A DNA stretch of 35,699 bases from Desulfobulbaceae bacterium (GCA_015484845.1 WFUT01000155.1:1-35699); one strand, 5' to 3'. Numbered from the stretch's first letter, positions 26,101-35,650 are shown. Numbers and translations: made by a program. Notes: generated from the sequence alone by a model not told the origin.

Positions 26101-29100
26101 AGACGGACAACGATGCCGCCGCCTTTCCCGGCAACGCCTTTGTGGACAGCTACTTCACCGAGCCGGGCAGCAGCGGCTTCCGGGCCGAGCCGGGCACGGT
26201 GATCTCCACGGACTGGCTGGCAGGACACAACATCAACACCAACCTGAGAGGCATCGATGCCGGCGACCTGGTCACCTTTGCCATCGTGGTACAGAACAGC
26301 GGCCACTCCGGCGCCTTTGACATCCGGCTCACCGACGACATGCCCACCGGCTTTGCCACGCCTGCGTCCGGCCTCAACCTGTCGGTGACCGACGGCGCCG
26401 GCAATGCCCTGGCCCACAGCGGCGACCTGTTCACCGGCCTGGAGCTGACCGATGACGCCGACGGCGCCCTGGCCGCCACTGACCCGGCCTCGGGCGCCGA
26501 CGTCCTGGTCATCACCTATGACCTGGTGGCCACCACCGATGTCGCGCCATTCCAGAACCTGGCCAACACGGCCACCCTGACCAACTATGCCGGCACCGAG
26601 GGCGGCACGGACCACACGGTCACCGACCCCGCGGACAGCGCCCTGGTCACCACGGCAAGCGCCCGGCCGGACAAGGTTCTTGTCTCCACCAACCAGGCCC
26701 ATACCGGCGGCAACGACGTGGCCATCGGCGAGCAGGCAGAGTACGCCATCACCCTCACCATTCCCGAGGGGACCCTCTACAGCGCCCGGCTGACCGATAG
26801 CATGACCGACAACAGCGCCGGCGTCGAGATGGCCATTGTCAGCCTGGACTCCATCACCGCCTCGTCCAGCCTCACGGCAGCAAACGGCAGCTTCACCGAT
26901 ATCCTCAACAACGCGACCATCGACGCCGACGGCGGTGGCTTTACCCTGGACTTCGGCGACCTGGTCAACAGCGATACCGACAACTCGGTGACCGAGACCA
27001 TCACGGTCCACTTCACCGGCGTGGTCCTCAACAACCCGGACCTGGACCGGGGCGAGACCGTCAACGACCAGGCCAGGCTGATCTGGGTGGACGGAAACAG
27101 TATCTCCCATTCCCAGGTCGATTCCGGTCCTGACCTCACCGTGGTTGAGCCGACCCTGCAGGTGAGCAAGACCGTGGACTCGCCGCACCCGGACCAGGAC
27201 GACACCATCACCTTCACCATGGTCATCGAGCATGACGGGTCCAGCGACGCCGATGCCTTCGATGCGCACCTCAGTGACACCATCCCGGCCGGCCTGACCT
27301 ATGTTCCCGGTTCCCTGGCCAACACCGGCGGCCTGGCACCGGACTCGCTTGCCATCAACGGCGATGTCATCTCCGCATCCTGGGGCACCTTTGCCCAGGG
27401 CCAGAGCTCGACCATCACCTTCCAGGCCCACCTGGACACGGCCCAGGCCGGCCAGGACCTGTCCAACACCGCGGACATCGACTGGAGCGGCCTGCCCGGT
27501 GACGTGACCGCGCCCCAGTCCACCCACAACTCCCTCTCCACCGAGCGGACCGGCGACACCGCGGACCCGGGCGGCGTGGCCAACGACTACCGCGCAGCCT
27601 CCACGGCCTCGGTCACGGTCATTGCCGATATTGACAAGCTGGAGCCTGCGCCGGCCACCTACACCATCGGCGAACAGGTCACCTACGACATCCGGCTCAC
27701 CCTGCCCGAAGGCGACACCGGCGGCCTGGTGGTCACCGACGCCCTGCCTGCCGGCATGGTCTATGTCTCGCACCAAGTGGACACCTCATCCTTCGACGGC
27801 ACCCTCCACGCGCCCACCGTGGACAGCACGGCCGGGGACGGCAACGACATCACCTTTGATTTCGGCGATGTCCAGGTCACGGCTGACAATGATCCCGCCA
27901 ACAACGGCTTCACCATCCAGGTGACCGTCCAGGTCCTCGACCAGCCCGGCAATCACCAGGGCGTCACCCTGACCAACCATGCCTCCATGACCTTTGACGA
28001 CCCGGACAACCCGGGCCAGCGACTGACCGACAACGATCCCACCGATCCCACCGTCACCGTGGTCGAACCGCAGATCACCACCCACAAGAGCGTGACCGAC
28101 TCGGCCGACGCGGGCACCGACGCCTCGCCGGGCGAGATCCTGACCTACACGGTGCGCTTCAGCAACACCGGTGATGCCACGGCCTACGAGGTCCATGCCG
28201 ACGACATCCTGCCTGCGGGCGTGCAGTTCAACCCGGGCTCGGCAAGCGCTGTCGACCAGGATGGCGCTGCCGTACCGGTCACGGTGACCGATACCGGCGC
28301 CGGCAACCTGGCCATTGCCGGGGACTGGGACATCGGCGTGGATGACTGGGTCCAGGTCCAGTACACGGTGACCGTCCTGGGCGCGGGCTTCACTGCCGGC
28401 CCGCACGAAAACACCGTGGACGCCGACTGGTCGAGCATGGACGGTAGCCAGCCCGGCGAGAGGCTGTATGCCGACAGCGGCAACTCACCCGTGGACGGTG
28501 ACCAGGATACGGATACAGCCTCGTTCACCGTGGTGACCGATGCATCCCTGGGCGACACGGTCTTTTTTGACGCCGACAACTCCGGCGACTTCTCCAGCGG
28601 CGACGTGGGCATCTCCGGGGTCAACGTCACCATCACCGCGGACGTGGACAACGACGGCACGCCCGAGTTTACCCGCACCGTGACCACCGACGCCGACGGC
28701 GCCTACCTGTTCGACAACCTGGCCGCCTTTGCCAACTACACGGTCAGTGTCGACTATGACGGCTCCGGCGGCAGCGTCCTTGACCTGCAGGCCGCCGGCT
28801 ACCACCAGACCTATGACCTGGACGAGGACGGCAGCCCGGCCCTGGACCATACGGCGCGGGGCATCGGCCTTGCCGCCGGCCAGGACCGCGCCGACGTGGA
28901 TTTCGGCTACACCGGACAGAACGCGGTGGGAGACACCATCTGGTTTGACGTCAATGCCGACGGTGTCCAGGATCCCGGTGAAGACGGCATCGGCGGGCTC
29001 AGCGTCAGCCTGAGTGCGGACATCGACGGCGACGGGATCTTCGAGTATACGGCCACCACGACCACGGACGGGGCCGGTGTCTACGGTTTCGACAACCTGC

Positions 29101-32100
29101 CGGCCGGTGACTTCGTGATCACCGTCACCCCGCCCGGCGGCACCGAGGCAACCTATGACCAGGATTCCGGCACCACGGCTCCCGACAACAGCACCCCCTT
29201 TTCCCTGGCCGCGGACCAGGACCGGGACGATATCGATTTCGGCCTGCGCGGCACCGGCACCATCGGTGACTTCATCTGGTATGACGCCGACGGCAACGGC
29301 GCCCAGAACGAGGGGACCCATGCCGGCATCGGCGGGGTCACCGTGACCCTGGCTGGGGATATCGACGGTGACGGCAGCATCGACTACAGCACCAGCACGA
29401 TCACGGCCGCCGATGGTTCCTACAGCTTTGGCCACCTGCTGGGTGGCGACTACACGGTGCACGTGGACACCGCCTCCCTGCCCGTGGCCATGGTCGCAAG
29501 CGGTGATCCGGACGGGACCCTGGACAACACAGCCACCGTGCACCTGGCCGCCGGCGCAAGCGACCTGGACCAGGACTTCGGCTACACCGGTACCGGTTCC
29601 ATCGGCGACCGGATCTGGTACGACAGGGATGGTGACGGCGTCCAGGACCCGGATGAAAACGGCCTTGCCGGGGTCGGCGTGACCATCACCGCCGATATCG
29701 ACGGTGACGGGATCAACGAGTACAGCCAGGCCATGGTCACGGACGCAAACGGCAACTACACCTTTGACCACCTGGCGGCTGCTGACTACACGGTGCGCGT
29801 CGACACCGCCACCCTGCCCGGCGGCGCGACCCCGACCTATGACCTGGACAGCGCCACCAACCTGCCCGACAACCAGGCCACCTACACCCTGGCCACGGGC
29901 GAGAACATGGACCGGGTCGATTTCGGCTACACCGGTTCCGGCTCCATCGGCGACCTGGTCTGGAACGACAGCAACGGTAACGGCATCCAGGATGCGGGCG
30001 AGCAGGGGTTTGCCGGGGTCACCGTGACCCTGACCGGGGACCTGGATGGTGACGGCGTCGCGGCCGAGACCATCACCAGCACCACGGACGCCGACGGCAA
30101 CTACCGGTTCGACAACCTCTTCCTGGGCGACTACACGGTGAGCATCGATCCGGCCACCCTGCCTGCGGGCACCAGCCCGACCTGGGACTATGACGATCAT
30201 GGCCAGCCCGTGGCCACACCCCACACCGCCGACGTCTCCCTCACCGCGGCCGATCCGGACCGCAGCGACGTGGACTTTGGCTACAACAGCCGCGGCACCA
30301 TCGGCGACACGGTCTGGTACGACATGAACGGCAACGGCCTCCTGGACAGCGGCGAGAGCGGCCTGGCCGGGGTCACGGTGACCCTCTCCGGCGATACCGA
30401 CGGCGACGGCGTCGCCGACGTCACCCGGACCACCACCACCGATGCCGGCGGCAGCTATCTCTTTGACCAGCTCACGGCCGGCGACTACACCATCACCCTG
30501 TCCGGCCTGCCCGGCGGCCTGGCCCAGACCGCTGACCCGGACGGTACCATGGACAACGCCGCCCACCTCACCCTGGCAGATGGCGAAACCAACCTGGACC
30601 AGGACTTCGGCTACACCGGCACCGGTGCCATCGGCGACACGGTCTGGAACGATGCCGACGGCAATGGCAGCCAGGACCCGGGCGAACAGGGACTGGCCGG
30701 GGTCACGGTGACCCTGACCGGTGACCTCAACAACGACGGTATCATCGACACCCTGACCACGGTCACCGACGGCAGCGGCAACTACCACTTTGAGCGGCTG
30801 CCGGAAGGACCCTACACCGTCAGTGTCGACACCACCACCCTGCCGCCCGGCATGGTGGTCACCGCCGACCCGGACGGCGGCAGCGACGCCAGCGCCACCC
30901 TCACCCTGGGGCCGGGCGAGACCAATAATGACCAGGACTTCGGCTTCCGCCAGACCGGCACCATCGGCGACACGGTCTGGTACGACATGGACGGCGACGG
31001 CATCCGGGATCCGGGCGAACCGGGCCTGGCAAACGTCAACCTGACCCTGGTGGGCGACCTGGACAACGACGGCCAGGCCGACGACACCCTGACCACGGTC
31101 ACCGATGCCGACGGCAACTACCACTTTGACCGGCTGCCGGCCGGAACCTATGTCATCAGCGTCGATACCGCCACCCTGCCCGCCGGCATGCGCCAGACCT
31201 TTGACGCCGACGGCACGGCCACCGGCAACAGCTCGACCGTCACCATCGGCGACGGCGGAGTCAACCTGGACCAGGATTTCGGTTATACCGGTACCGGCTC
31301 CATCGGTGACACCGTCTGGTATGACGCCAATGGCAACGGTGGCCAGGATGGCACCGAGCCCGGCATCGCCGGCGTCCGCGTCACCCTGACCGGTGACCTG
31401 GACAACGACGGCCAGGCCGATGACACCATCACCGTGACCACGGACGCCGACGGCACCTACCTCTTTCCCAACCTGCCCGCCGGTACATTCGATATCACCG
31501 TTGACACCACCACCCTGCCCGCCGGCATGGCCGGCAGCGGCGACCCGGACACGGTGATCGACAACGCCACCACCCTGGCCCTGGCCCCGGGCCAGGATAA
31601 CCTGGACCAGGACTTCGGCTATACCGGCACCGGTTCCATCGGCGACCAGTTATGGATCGATGGCAACGGCAACGGCACCATGGACCCGGGCGAACAGGGT
31701 CTTGCCGGGGTGCAGGTCTGCATCGGCGTTGACCTGGACGGCGACGGCCAGGCCGACTACCGCGCCACCACGATCACCGACGCGGACGGCACCTACCTGT
31801 TCGACAACCTGCCGGCCGGCAGCCACACGGTCTGTGTCAACCCCGCCACCCTGCCGCCGGGTATCCGGCCAGGTTTTGACCCGGACGGCAACAGCGACAA
31901 CAGCACCGTGGTCCACCTGGGCGCCGGCGAACAGAACCGGAGCACGGACTTCGGCTACACCTTTCCGCCGGTCCCGCACATCACCCCAGTCGGGCCGACG
32001 CCCCGGCCCGTGCCCCCGACTCCCACCGTGCCGGCGGCCGAAGCCGCCCTGCCGGCCGGTGACAGCCTGCTCATGTACCAACAGTTCGTTGAACAGGATC

Positions 32101-32585
32101 AAGAACCCCTGTTCCAGCCCTTTGCCGAGATCCCGTGGCCGCCGCCCATGGTGCCCATCTCGCCCATGTATACCGGTCATGCCGAGCCCGGCACCACCCT
32201 GTTCCTGACCCTCTTCGATGTCCAGGGCAACGAGATCGGCTACCAGAGCGTGATGGCGGATGCGGCCGGCAACTGGCTGGCAAGTTTTCCCGGTTCCCTG
32301 CTCTACGATGTCCCGCATCACCTCAGGATCGAACAGACCATCTCCAGCTACAACGCCAGCTCGGCCGGCCTGTTCAACCTGCGCACCTACTTCAACCCCG
32401 ACTTCAGTTCCATGGTCTTCTCCACCACGCCGCTCACCGTGGAGACCGTGTTCGCCGAGCTGCCGGCCACGCTCATGGAATCGATCCACGAAAGCAACCT
32501 GTCATCGTTCAACCTGCGCTGGAACGGCTACAGGGAGTACGAGTTCCTGTCACCGTCCATCAACCCCTCCAATCTCAGCCACTAG
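23190..32585 (+). CDS. Giant LEPR-type surface protein with DUF11-like and SdrD-B repeats
   Basis: The 3131-residue product is acidic and built from repeats. Residues 1-22 (GRKRHLLLEQLEDRIFLDA) resemble the LEPR-XLL N-terminal motif of large exported proteins; there is no ordinary signal peptide. Residues about 25-205 are an Ala/Asp/Gly/Thr low-complexity linker. Residues about 208-1784 are a series of DUF11-like beta-sandwich domains with recurring LTDDMPTGF, LSDTIPAGLTYVPGS and VTDALPAGMVYVS segments. Ten SdrD-B-like domains follow (about 1786-2926). After a Pro-rich linker the C-terminus holds an Ig-like domain (MYTGHAEPGTTLFLTLFD, then ADAAGNWLASFPG) and a non-repetitive tail. The start at 23190 has AGGA 7 nt upstream; a TTG at 23151 is open but unsupported. 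The likely role is adhesion or surface coating; export is probably through the TolC/adaptor genes downstream. Confidence 0.9.
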   Translation: MGRKRHLLLEQLEDRIFLDANPVAGALDAPGVDLPDLPGHVGAPDPVPADLTDLAHAPDPGLAATADHLTADAAAGTAGGSTSPAANDAAAAQHAGTADSGTAPRDGNGPGDAAADGHGAVQADGDAGSDAGSDAVLGGHESGADGGTVDGHAADGTEAGADARDPESDGAGTAGSHDTALPSPAPAAPSAATDTAGTAQAMDPMIGEDFSFTVDFDNTTTSTVYGPYIDILLDGGQDGADAAVDGITFQDATYLGVQVQSQVIDITSDGQTVDHPWATDSNGDPLQVTGINGHTFRAGDQFVSLRMPFGSFETDQPAAEVTVTAHMSENADVGAGNDLAVEVTTGAMYGHDALDNPATDAPLRDIATSSLTCAPEVIAYNADIEVSGVHGDCQVQHAADHDTRYRADDPGQVFESNHQEIPTGPNYPGTYVIRVDIADGQSVDNLALTEHLPDNIVFLGNVSVTDSGGNALAHHVIQNGTDLQIGLDNGITGTGSTTDVTIRYDFYVPEQTTAGQPVIDPQTGDDAHIVNNGELSYTWSPIDSNDPGPVNGVINAEVDRDGHFSGSPDIDDISHAQSLAIQKDHNLATDTGAPGYSPGDTVDFSLDFQVSDFFSFGDHDPSDSDYSFRIDDLVPDGLTMNNNGTDYLASIDIWQNGHAYHLDLTSTTTAGDMMWVTTDADNNLEVHYNLEKIFATMDPASGGILHGDLTDGNQDGPTHGRITYSADIARVYHDENNAGGNGGTDNDIDQGDILSGAPAITGEIYANGAFTGQAEGDASCDTLHIVTGSVDKDIYAVNGQTGVGSTPHISPGDTVTYRLHYDMPLSSTEDFHLVDYLPLPIFDVNDPDQDGTASGWSQVADGTLPGTGEWAFTANDSYHTLNTTMDSVGAGTGNSLVFDWAPYHDASGTSSTVEILFTVTVSGEPFADGMYLTNQVRATEQGTPLADNTTDAIVQVVLDQPELTITKGVVETDNDAAAFPGNAFVDSYFTEPGSSGFRAEPGTVISTDWLAGHNINTNLRGIDAGDLVTFAIVVQNSGHSGAFDIRLTDDMPTGFATPASGLNLSVTDGAGNALAHSGDLFTGLELTDDADGALAATDPASGADVLVITYDLVATTDVAPFQNLANTATLTNYAGTEGGTDHTVTDPADSALVTTASARPDKVLVSTNQAHTGGNDVAIGEQAEYAITLTIPEGTLYSARLTDSMTDNSAGVEMAIVSLDSITASSSLTAANGSFTDILNNATIDADGGGFTLDFGDLVNSDTDNSVTETITVHFTGVVLNNPDLDRGETVNDQARLIWVDGNSISHSQVDSGPDLTVVEPTLQVSKTVDSPHPDQDDTITFTMVIEHDGSSDADAFDAHLSDTIPAGLTYVPGSLANTGGLAPDSLAINGDVISASWGTFAQGQSSTITFQAHLDTAQAGQDLSNTADIDWSGLPGDVTAPQSTHNSLSTERTGDTADPGGVANDYRAASTASVTVIADIDKLEPAPATYTIGEQVTYDIRLTLPEGDTGGLVVTDALPAGMVYVSHQVDTSSFDGTLHAPTVDSTAGDGNDITFDFGDVQVTADNDPANNGFTIQVTVQVLDQPGNHQGVTLTNHASMTFDDPDNPGQRLTDNDPTDPTVTVVEPQITTHKSVTDSADAGTDASPGEILTYTVRFSNTGDATAYEVHADDILPAGVQFNPGSASAVDQDGAAVPVTVTDTGAGNLAIAGDWDIGVDDWVQVQYTVTVLGAGFTAGPHENTVDADWSSMDGSQPGERLYADSGNSPVDGDQDTDTASFTVVTDASLGDTVFFDADNSGDFSSGDVGISGVNVTITADVDNDGTPEFTRTVTTDADGAYLFDNLAAFANYTVSVDYDGSGGSVLDLQAAGYHQTYDLDEDGSPALDHTARGIGLAAGQDRADVDFGYTGQNAVGDTIWFDVNADGVQDPGEDGIGGLSVSLSADIDGDGIFEYTATTTTDGAGVYGFDNLPAGDFVITVTPPGGTEATYDQDSGTTAPDNSTPFSLAADQDRDDIDFGLRGTGTIGDFIWYDADGNGAQNEGTHAGIGGVTVTLAGDIDGDGSIDYSTSTITAADGSYSFGHLLGGDYTVHVDTASLPVAMVASGDPDGTLDNTATVHLAAGASDLDQDFGYTGTGSIGDRIWYDRDGDGVQDPDENGLAGVGVTITADIDGDGINEYSQAMVTDANGNYTFDHLAAADYTVRVDTATLPGGATPTYDLDSATNLPDNQATYTLATGENMDRVDFGYTGSGSIGDLVWNDSNGNGIQDAGEQGFAGVTVTLTGDLDGDGVAAETITSTTDADGNYRFDNLFLGDYTVSIDPATLPAGTSPTWDYDDHGQPVATPHTADVSLTAADPDRSDVDFGYNSRGTIGDTVWYDMNGNGLLDSGESGLAGVTVTLSGDTDGDGVADVTRTTTTDAGGSYLFDQLTAGDYTITLSGLPGGLAQTADPDGTMDNAAHLTLADGETNLDQDFGYTGTGAIGDTVWNDADGNGSQDPGEQGLAGVTVTLTGDLNNDGIIDTLTTVTDGSGNYHFERLPEGPYTVSVDTTTLPPGMVVTADPDGGSDASATLTLGPGETNNDQDFGFRQTGTIGDTVWYDMDGDGIRDPGEPGLANVNLTLVGDLDNDGQADDTLTTVTDADGNYHFDRLPAGTYVISVDTATLPAGMRQTFDADGTATGNSSTVTIGDGGVNLDQDFGYTGTGSIGDTVWYDANGNGGQDGTEPGIAGVRVTLTGDLDNDGQADDTITVTTDADGTYLFPNLPAGTFDITVDTTTLPAGMAGSGDPDTVIDNATTLALAPGQDNLDQDFGYTGTGSIGDQLWIDGNGNGTMDPGEQGLAGVQVCIGVDLDGDGQADYRATTITDADGTYLFDNLPAGSHTVCVNPATLPPGIRPGFDPDGNSDNSTVVHLGAGEQNRSTDFGYTFPPVPHITPVGPTPRPVPPTPTVPAAEAALPAGDSLLMYQQFVEQDQEPLFQPFAEIPWPPPMVPISPMYTGHAEPGTTLFLTLFDVQGNEIGYQSVMADAAGNWLASFPGSLLYDVPHHLRIEQTISSYNASSAGLFNLRTYFNPDFSSMVFSTTPLTVETVFAELPATLMESIHESNLSSFNLRWNGYREYEFLSPSINPSNLSH
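23565..23594 (+). repeat. Short tandem repeat in the linker of the giant gene
   Basis: A 12-bp unit GACGCCGGGAGC occurs two and a half times, encoding Asp-Ala-Gly-Ser repeats in the low-complexity linker. It is a possible site of length variation. Confidence 0.75.
28545..31965 (+). repeat. Ten tandem SdrD-B-like domain repeats
   Basis: Ten units of about 340 nt (110-125 residues) follow one another. Each begins with a version of GSIGDTVWYDANGNG, continues with DPGEQGLAGVTVTLTGD and TTDADGNYLFDNLPAGDYTV, and ends in LDQDFGYTGT. Asp/Asn-rich loops (DxDxDG-like) in each unit are typical calcium-binding sites of SdrD B and related domains, which stiffen surface stalks. Units 3-10 are closest to each other, suggesting recent duplication or exchange; unit 1 is the most divergent. 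Confidence 0.9.
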
Positions 32586-32687
32586 CGCGGCGATATACCG
32601 TTGTCCGGCCGGGCCGGGGAGCACCTGTCCCGGCCCCGGCCATGAATCACACTCCGTCCCATGGTAAACAACAGAGGTAGATCACCA

Positions 32688-34505
32688 ATGAAACAGTATG
32701 CCACACTTGCCCTGGCCTTCCTCATCCTGGCCTGCTGCCTGGCAGACGCCAGGGCAGAACATGACGAGGAGAGTTCCGACTTCGTCAAGGTCACCCGGGC
32801 CGTCGAGGAGAGCAAGAGCGACTACGACAAGCTGAAAGAGAAACTCTTCAAGCGGTACCAGGCCATTGTCACCCGCATGGAAGAGGCGGAAAAGAACTAT
32901 GTCAGCATCTTTTCCGGCAAGGCCCACGGCGGCCTGACCATCACCACCGGCACCATCCCGGCCGGCTATACCCCCTGGTGGCAGAAAAAGGTCAGGGGCC
33001 GGATCAACAGGGCAGTGCCCGACGTGGAGACCGACATCTCGTCGCTGTTTGTCAAGGCGCTGGCCAGTTCCTCCCAGATCAAGGTCTTCAGCGACCTGCC
33101 CCTGATCCGCAAGACCTCGATCCGGGAGGCGGAGGGGCCCTATGACTTCCGGGTCTTTGCCGAGGGGCGGCTGACCGATCTCGACGAACCCGTGGGCGAC
33201 GACCTCAAGACCGGCGGCCCGCTGCGCTACGAGGAGAACTCGAAAAACCTCGAGTATGGCATCCGCAAGAAATTCCTCACCGGCACCGAGGTGGAGCTGA
33301 AGCAGAACATCGGGGACATGGACACCAACTCCACCTACTTCAATCCCGAGGACCAGGCCCGGGCCGGGACCTACCTGACCATCCGGCAGCCGCTGCTCAA
33401 GCGGTTCGGCATCCGGTACAACAGGGCCCCCATCGACCTGGCCCGTATCGACCACGCCATTGCCGGCGAAGAGCTGCGCCGCGACGTGGAGAGTCACCTG
33501 CTCGAGATCAGCCGGGCCTACTGGGGGCTCTACCTGGAACGGTCCCTGCTCGTCCAGAAAAAACGGCTGGCCGAAAAGACAAGAAAATTCCTGGAGCGGA
33601 TGCAGGAGCGGGCCAAGGTGGACGTGGAGCCGAGCCTGCTGGCCCGGGCCCGCTCCCTGGTCAGCTCCCACGAGCTGGCCGCCATGCAGGCGGAATACGC
33701 CATGCTCAACGCCCAGGCCAGGATCAGGGCACTGGTCAATGCCCCCGAGCTGCTCAACGCCTCGGGCCTGGAGATGATCACCCGCCAGCTGCCCGCCGAC
33801 ACCATGGTCGATGTCTCCTTTGACCACGCCCTCCAGACCAGCCTGGACAGGCGGCCCGAGGTGGCGCAGGCCATCCGCCAGATCCAGTCCGCCTACCTGC
33901 GGCTGCAGCGCTCGGAGAACGAACTGTTTCCCGACCTGGATCTCTTCTTCCAGACCTATGTCAAGGGTCTTGACGGTGACTACCGCTACGGCTCGGCCTA
34001 TGACAACCAGTTCGACGAGGGCAGCCCCAGCTACGTGGCCGGGCTCAGGTTTGAGTATCCCCTGGGCAACAATGGCGCCGAGGCCCGTAACCTGCGAAAA
34101 AAGATAGAGATCCGCCAGCTCCTCCACCAGCTGGACACCACGGTGGAAAACGTGCTCCTGGAGACCCGGGTCTCCTACCGTGAGCTGGTCAAGAACTACC
34201 GTTCCATGGTCCAGAGCTACCAGATCATGAAGGCCGACGACGAGGAGGTCCAGGCCCTGATCTCCCGGGTCGACTACCTCCTGGCCAACAACCGGCCCTA
34301 CGGCGAGGTCCTCTACCAGCTCATGGATGCCAGCGAGCGGCTCACCAACTCGGAGGAGCTCTTTGCCAAGGGCGAGCTGACCTACAACTACTCCCTCTAC
34401 AACCTGTACCGGGCCATGGGCATCCTGGTGGAGAACAACCGGATCGAGTTCACCGAGCAAGAGCCGGACAAGGGCCTACCGGTCATCGATGTCCATGCGC
34501 GGTAA
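32688..34505 (+). CDS. TolC-family outer-membrane channel protein
   Basis: The 605-residue product has an N-terminal signal sequence (TLALAFLILACCLADARA). A lipobox-like reading at the first Cys is possible but weak. A coiled-coil-rich region near residues 25-70 (EESKSDYDKLKEKLFKRYQ) precedes the TolC-like body: TYLTIRQPLLKRFGIRYNRAPIDLARID, then LLEISRAYWGLYLERSLLVQ. The second half repeats this as LDRRPEVAQAIRQIQSAYLRLQRSENELFPDL. Such proteins form trimeric channels through the outer membrane for type I secretion or efflux. It is larger than typical TolC (about 470-490) because of the N-terminal extension. It begins about 100 nt after the giant gene, with only a GC-rich hairpin lacking a T-run between them, so co-transcription is likely. 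GAGG lies about 10 nt before the ATG at 32688. Confidence 0.87.
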   Translation: MKQYATLALAFLILACCLADARAEHDEESSDFVKVTRAVEESKSDYDKLKEKLFKRYQAIVTRMEEAEKNYVSIFSGKAHGGLTITTGTIPAGYTPWWQKKVRGRINRAVPDVETDISSLFVKALASSSQIKVFSDLPLIRKTSIREAEGPYDFRVFAEGRLTDLDEPVGDDLKTGGPLRYEENSKNLEYGIRKKFLTGTEVELKQNIGDMDTNSTYFNPEDQARAGTYLTIRQPLLKRFGIRYNRAPIDLARIDHAIAGEELRRDVESHLLEISRAYWGLYLERSLLVQKKRLAEKTRKFLERMQERAKVDVEPSLLARARSLVSSHELAAMQAEYAMLNAQARIRALVNAPELLNASGLEMITRQLPADTMVDVSFDHALQTSLDRRPEVAQAIRQIQSAYLRLQRSENELFPDLDLFFQTYVKGLDGDYRYGSAYDNQFDEGSPSYVAGLRFEYPLGNNGAEARNLRKKIEIRQLLHQLDTTVENVLLETRVSYRELVKNYRSMVQSYQIMKADDEEVQALISRVDYLLANNRPYGEVLYQLMDASERLTNSEELFAKGELTYNYSLYNLYRAMGILVENNRIEFTEQEPDKGLPVIDVHAR

Positions 34506-35397
34506 CCTGCAGGCCTTCCGCCGGGCGGGGGCGCTGGCCGGCCTCCTGCTGCTCGTCCGGCTCCTTTTCCCTTCCATTGGCGCCCTTGCCGCCGGCACGG
34601 ACTTCGAGGGCTTCCTGGAACCGAACCAGGTGGTCGATATCTCGACCCCGTTCCGGGACCGGATCCAGGCCCTGCACGTCCATGACGGCGACCGGGTCAA
34701 GGCCGGCCAGCTCCTGGCCGAGCTGGACAGCCGTGTCCTGGAGGCCAACCTGGCCGTTGCCCGGCAGGCGGCCGCCTCCCACGGCCAGGTCGACGCGGCC
34801 CGGGCCCTGGTCGCCATGCGGAAGAACCGGCTGCAACTGCTGCAGGAGCTGGAGAAGAGCGGCAACGCCCGGCCCAGGGAGCTGGCCACCGCCCGCACCG
34901 ACCTGGCCATGGCCCGGGCCCGCCTCCAGGGGGCCATTGAAGAACAGCGCCTGAAAAAACTCGATGTCCGGGTCATCCAGGCCCGGATCGAGGAGAAGAA
35001 GCTGCGCAGCCCCCTTGACGGTGTCGTGGAAAAGGTGTATAAACAACAATTTGAACTCATCGGCGGCGGTGATGCCGAGCCGCTCCTGACCCTGGTCCAG
35101 CTCGATCCCCTGCTTGGCCGCTTTCACCTGCCACCGGCGGCCGCGCAGGGACTGCGACCGGGCCAGCGGGTCCGGGTCGGCATCGGCGCCACCAGGGTGG
35201 AAGGGATCATCGACTTCGTCTCCCCGGTCATCGACGCCCGCAGCGGCACGGTGACCGTGCGGGTCCGGGTGCCCAATCCCGGGCTTGCCCTGGCCAGCGG
35301 CAGCCGCTGTCACCTCATCCTTCCCCTCCCTGCCGGAGCAGAAAACCATGACCGACCAACAGACCAGACAGCAACAGATCAAGGTCCGGTACAGTGA
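34489..35397 (+). CDS. Periplasmic adaptor (HlyD/AcrA-like membrane-fusion protein)
   Basis: The 302-residue product has a signal-peptide-like N-terminus (AGALAGLLLLVRLLFPSIGALAAG). A biotinyl-lipoyl-like half follows (STPFRDRIQALHVHDGDRVKAGQLLAELDS), then a long alpha-helical hairpin rich in Ala, Arg and Glu. The second lipoyl half (LRSPLDGVVEKVYKQQFELIG) leads into a beta-barrel domain (GQRVRVGIGATRVEGIIDFVSPVIDARSGTVTVRVRV). Such adaptors bridge an inner-membrane transporter and TolC. Its start lies 17 nt inside the TolC gene (an alternative ATG at 34495 gives 11 nt), so translation is coupled. The absence of a non-cleaved N-terminal anchor is more like RND/ABC efflux adaptors than classical HlyD. 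Confidence 0.88.
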   Translation: MSMRGNLQAFRRAGALAGLLLLVRLLFPSIGALAAGTDFEGFLEPNQVVDISTPFRDRIQALHVHDGDRVKAGQLLAELDSRVLEANLAVARQAAASHGQVDAARALVAMRKNRLQLLQELEKSGNARPRELATARTDLAMARARLQGAIEEQRLKKLDVRVIQARIEEKKLRSPLDGVVEKVYKQQFELIGGGDAEPLLTLVQLDPLLGRFHLPPAAAQGLRPGQRVRVGIGATRVEGIIDFVSPVIDARSGTVTVRVRVPNPGLALASGSRCHLILPLPAGAENHDRPTDQTATDQGPVQ

Positions 35398-35650
35398 GAC
35401 CTCGGCCACCTTTGCCTCCCAGTTCATCGTCAACATCAACGGCGATGAGCTGATCCTCAACTGCTCACCCGGCCCCCTGGCCGACCCCTCCAGCGGCGAG
35501 TCCATCCTGCCGGTGGACTGTCGCATCGGCATGACCATGTCCGCGGCCCGCCGTCTGCACGACGTCCTGACCCGGGTCCTCACCCAGCAGGGAAGCGCCG
35601 GGGAAGACGTTCCGCCAGCGGGCGGGTCGACCGGAAATGTCCAGCAGTGA
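35348..35650 (+). CDS. DUF3467 protein
   Basis: The 100-residue product contains the DUF3467 pattern: VRYSETSATFASQFIVNIN, then ELILNCSPG, and finally MTMSAARRLHDVLTRVL. The function of the family is unknown. It has no signal peptide and should be cytoplasmic. The ATG at 35348, with GGAG about 10 nt upstream, lies inside the end of the adaptor gene (50-nt overlap in another frame), so the two are tightly coupled. Its place between secretion genes hints at a role in assembling or regulating the exporter; this is inference only. Confidence 0.85.
   Translation: MTDQQTRQQQIKVRYSETSATFASQFIVNINGDELILNCSPGPLADPSSGESILPVDCRIGMTMSAARRLHDVLTRVLTQQGSAGEDVPPAGGSTGNVQQ

Noticed and set aside
23598-27776. 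1392-codon minus-strand open frame
   Set aside because: It is antisense to the repeat-rich giant gene, is Val/Gly/Arg-rich without any family motif, and arises because the GC-rich plus-strand codons leave few stops on that phase.
28485-31124. 879-codon minus-strand open frame with periodic sequence
   Set aside because: Its repeats simply mirror the SdrD-B repeats on the other strand; no ribosome binding site or recognisable domain.
32612-32641. Terminator between the giant gene and the TolC gene
   Set aside because: The GC-rich inverted repeat is not followed by a T-run on the plus strand, so read-through into the exporter genes is more likely.
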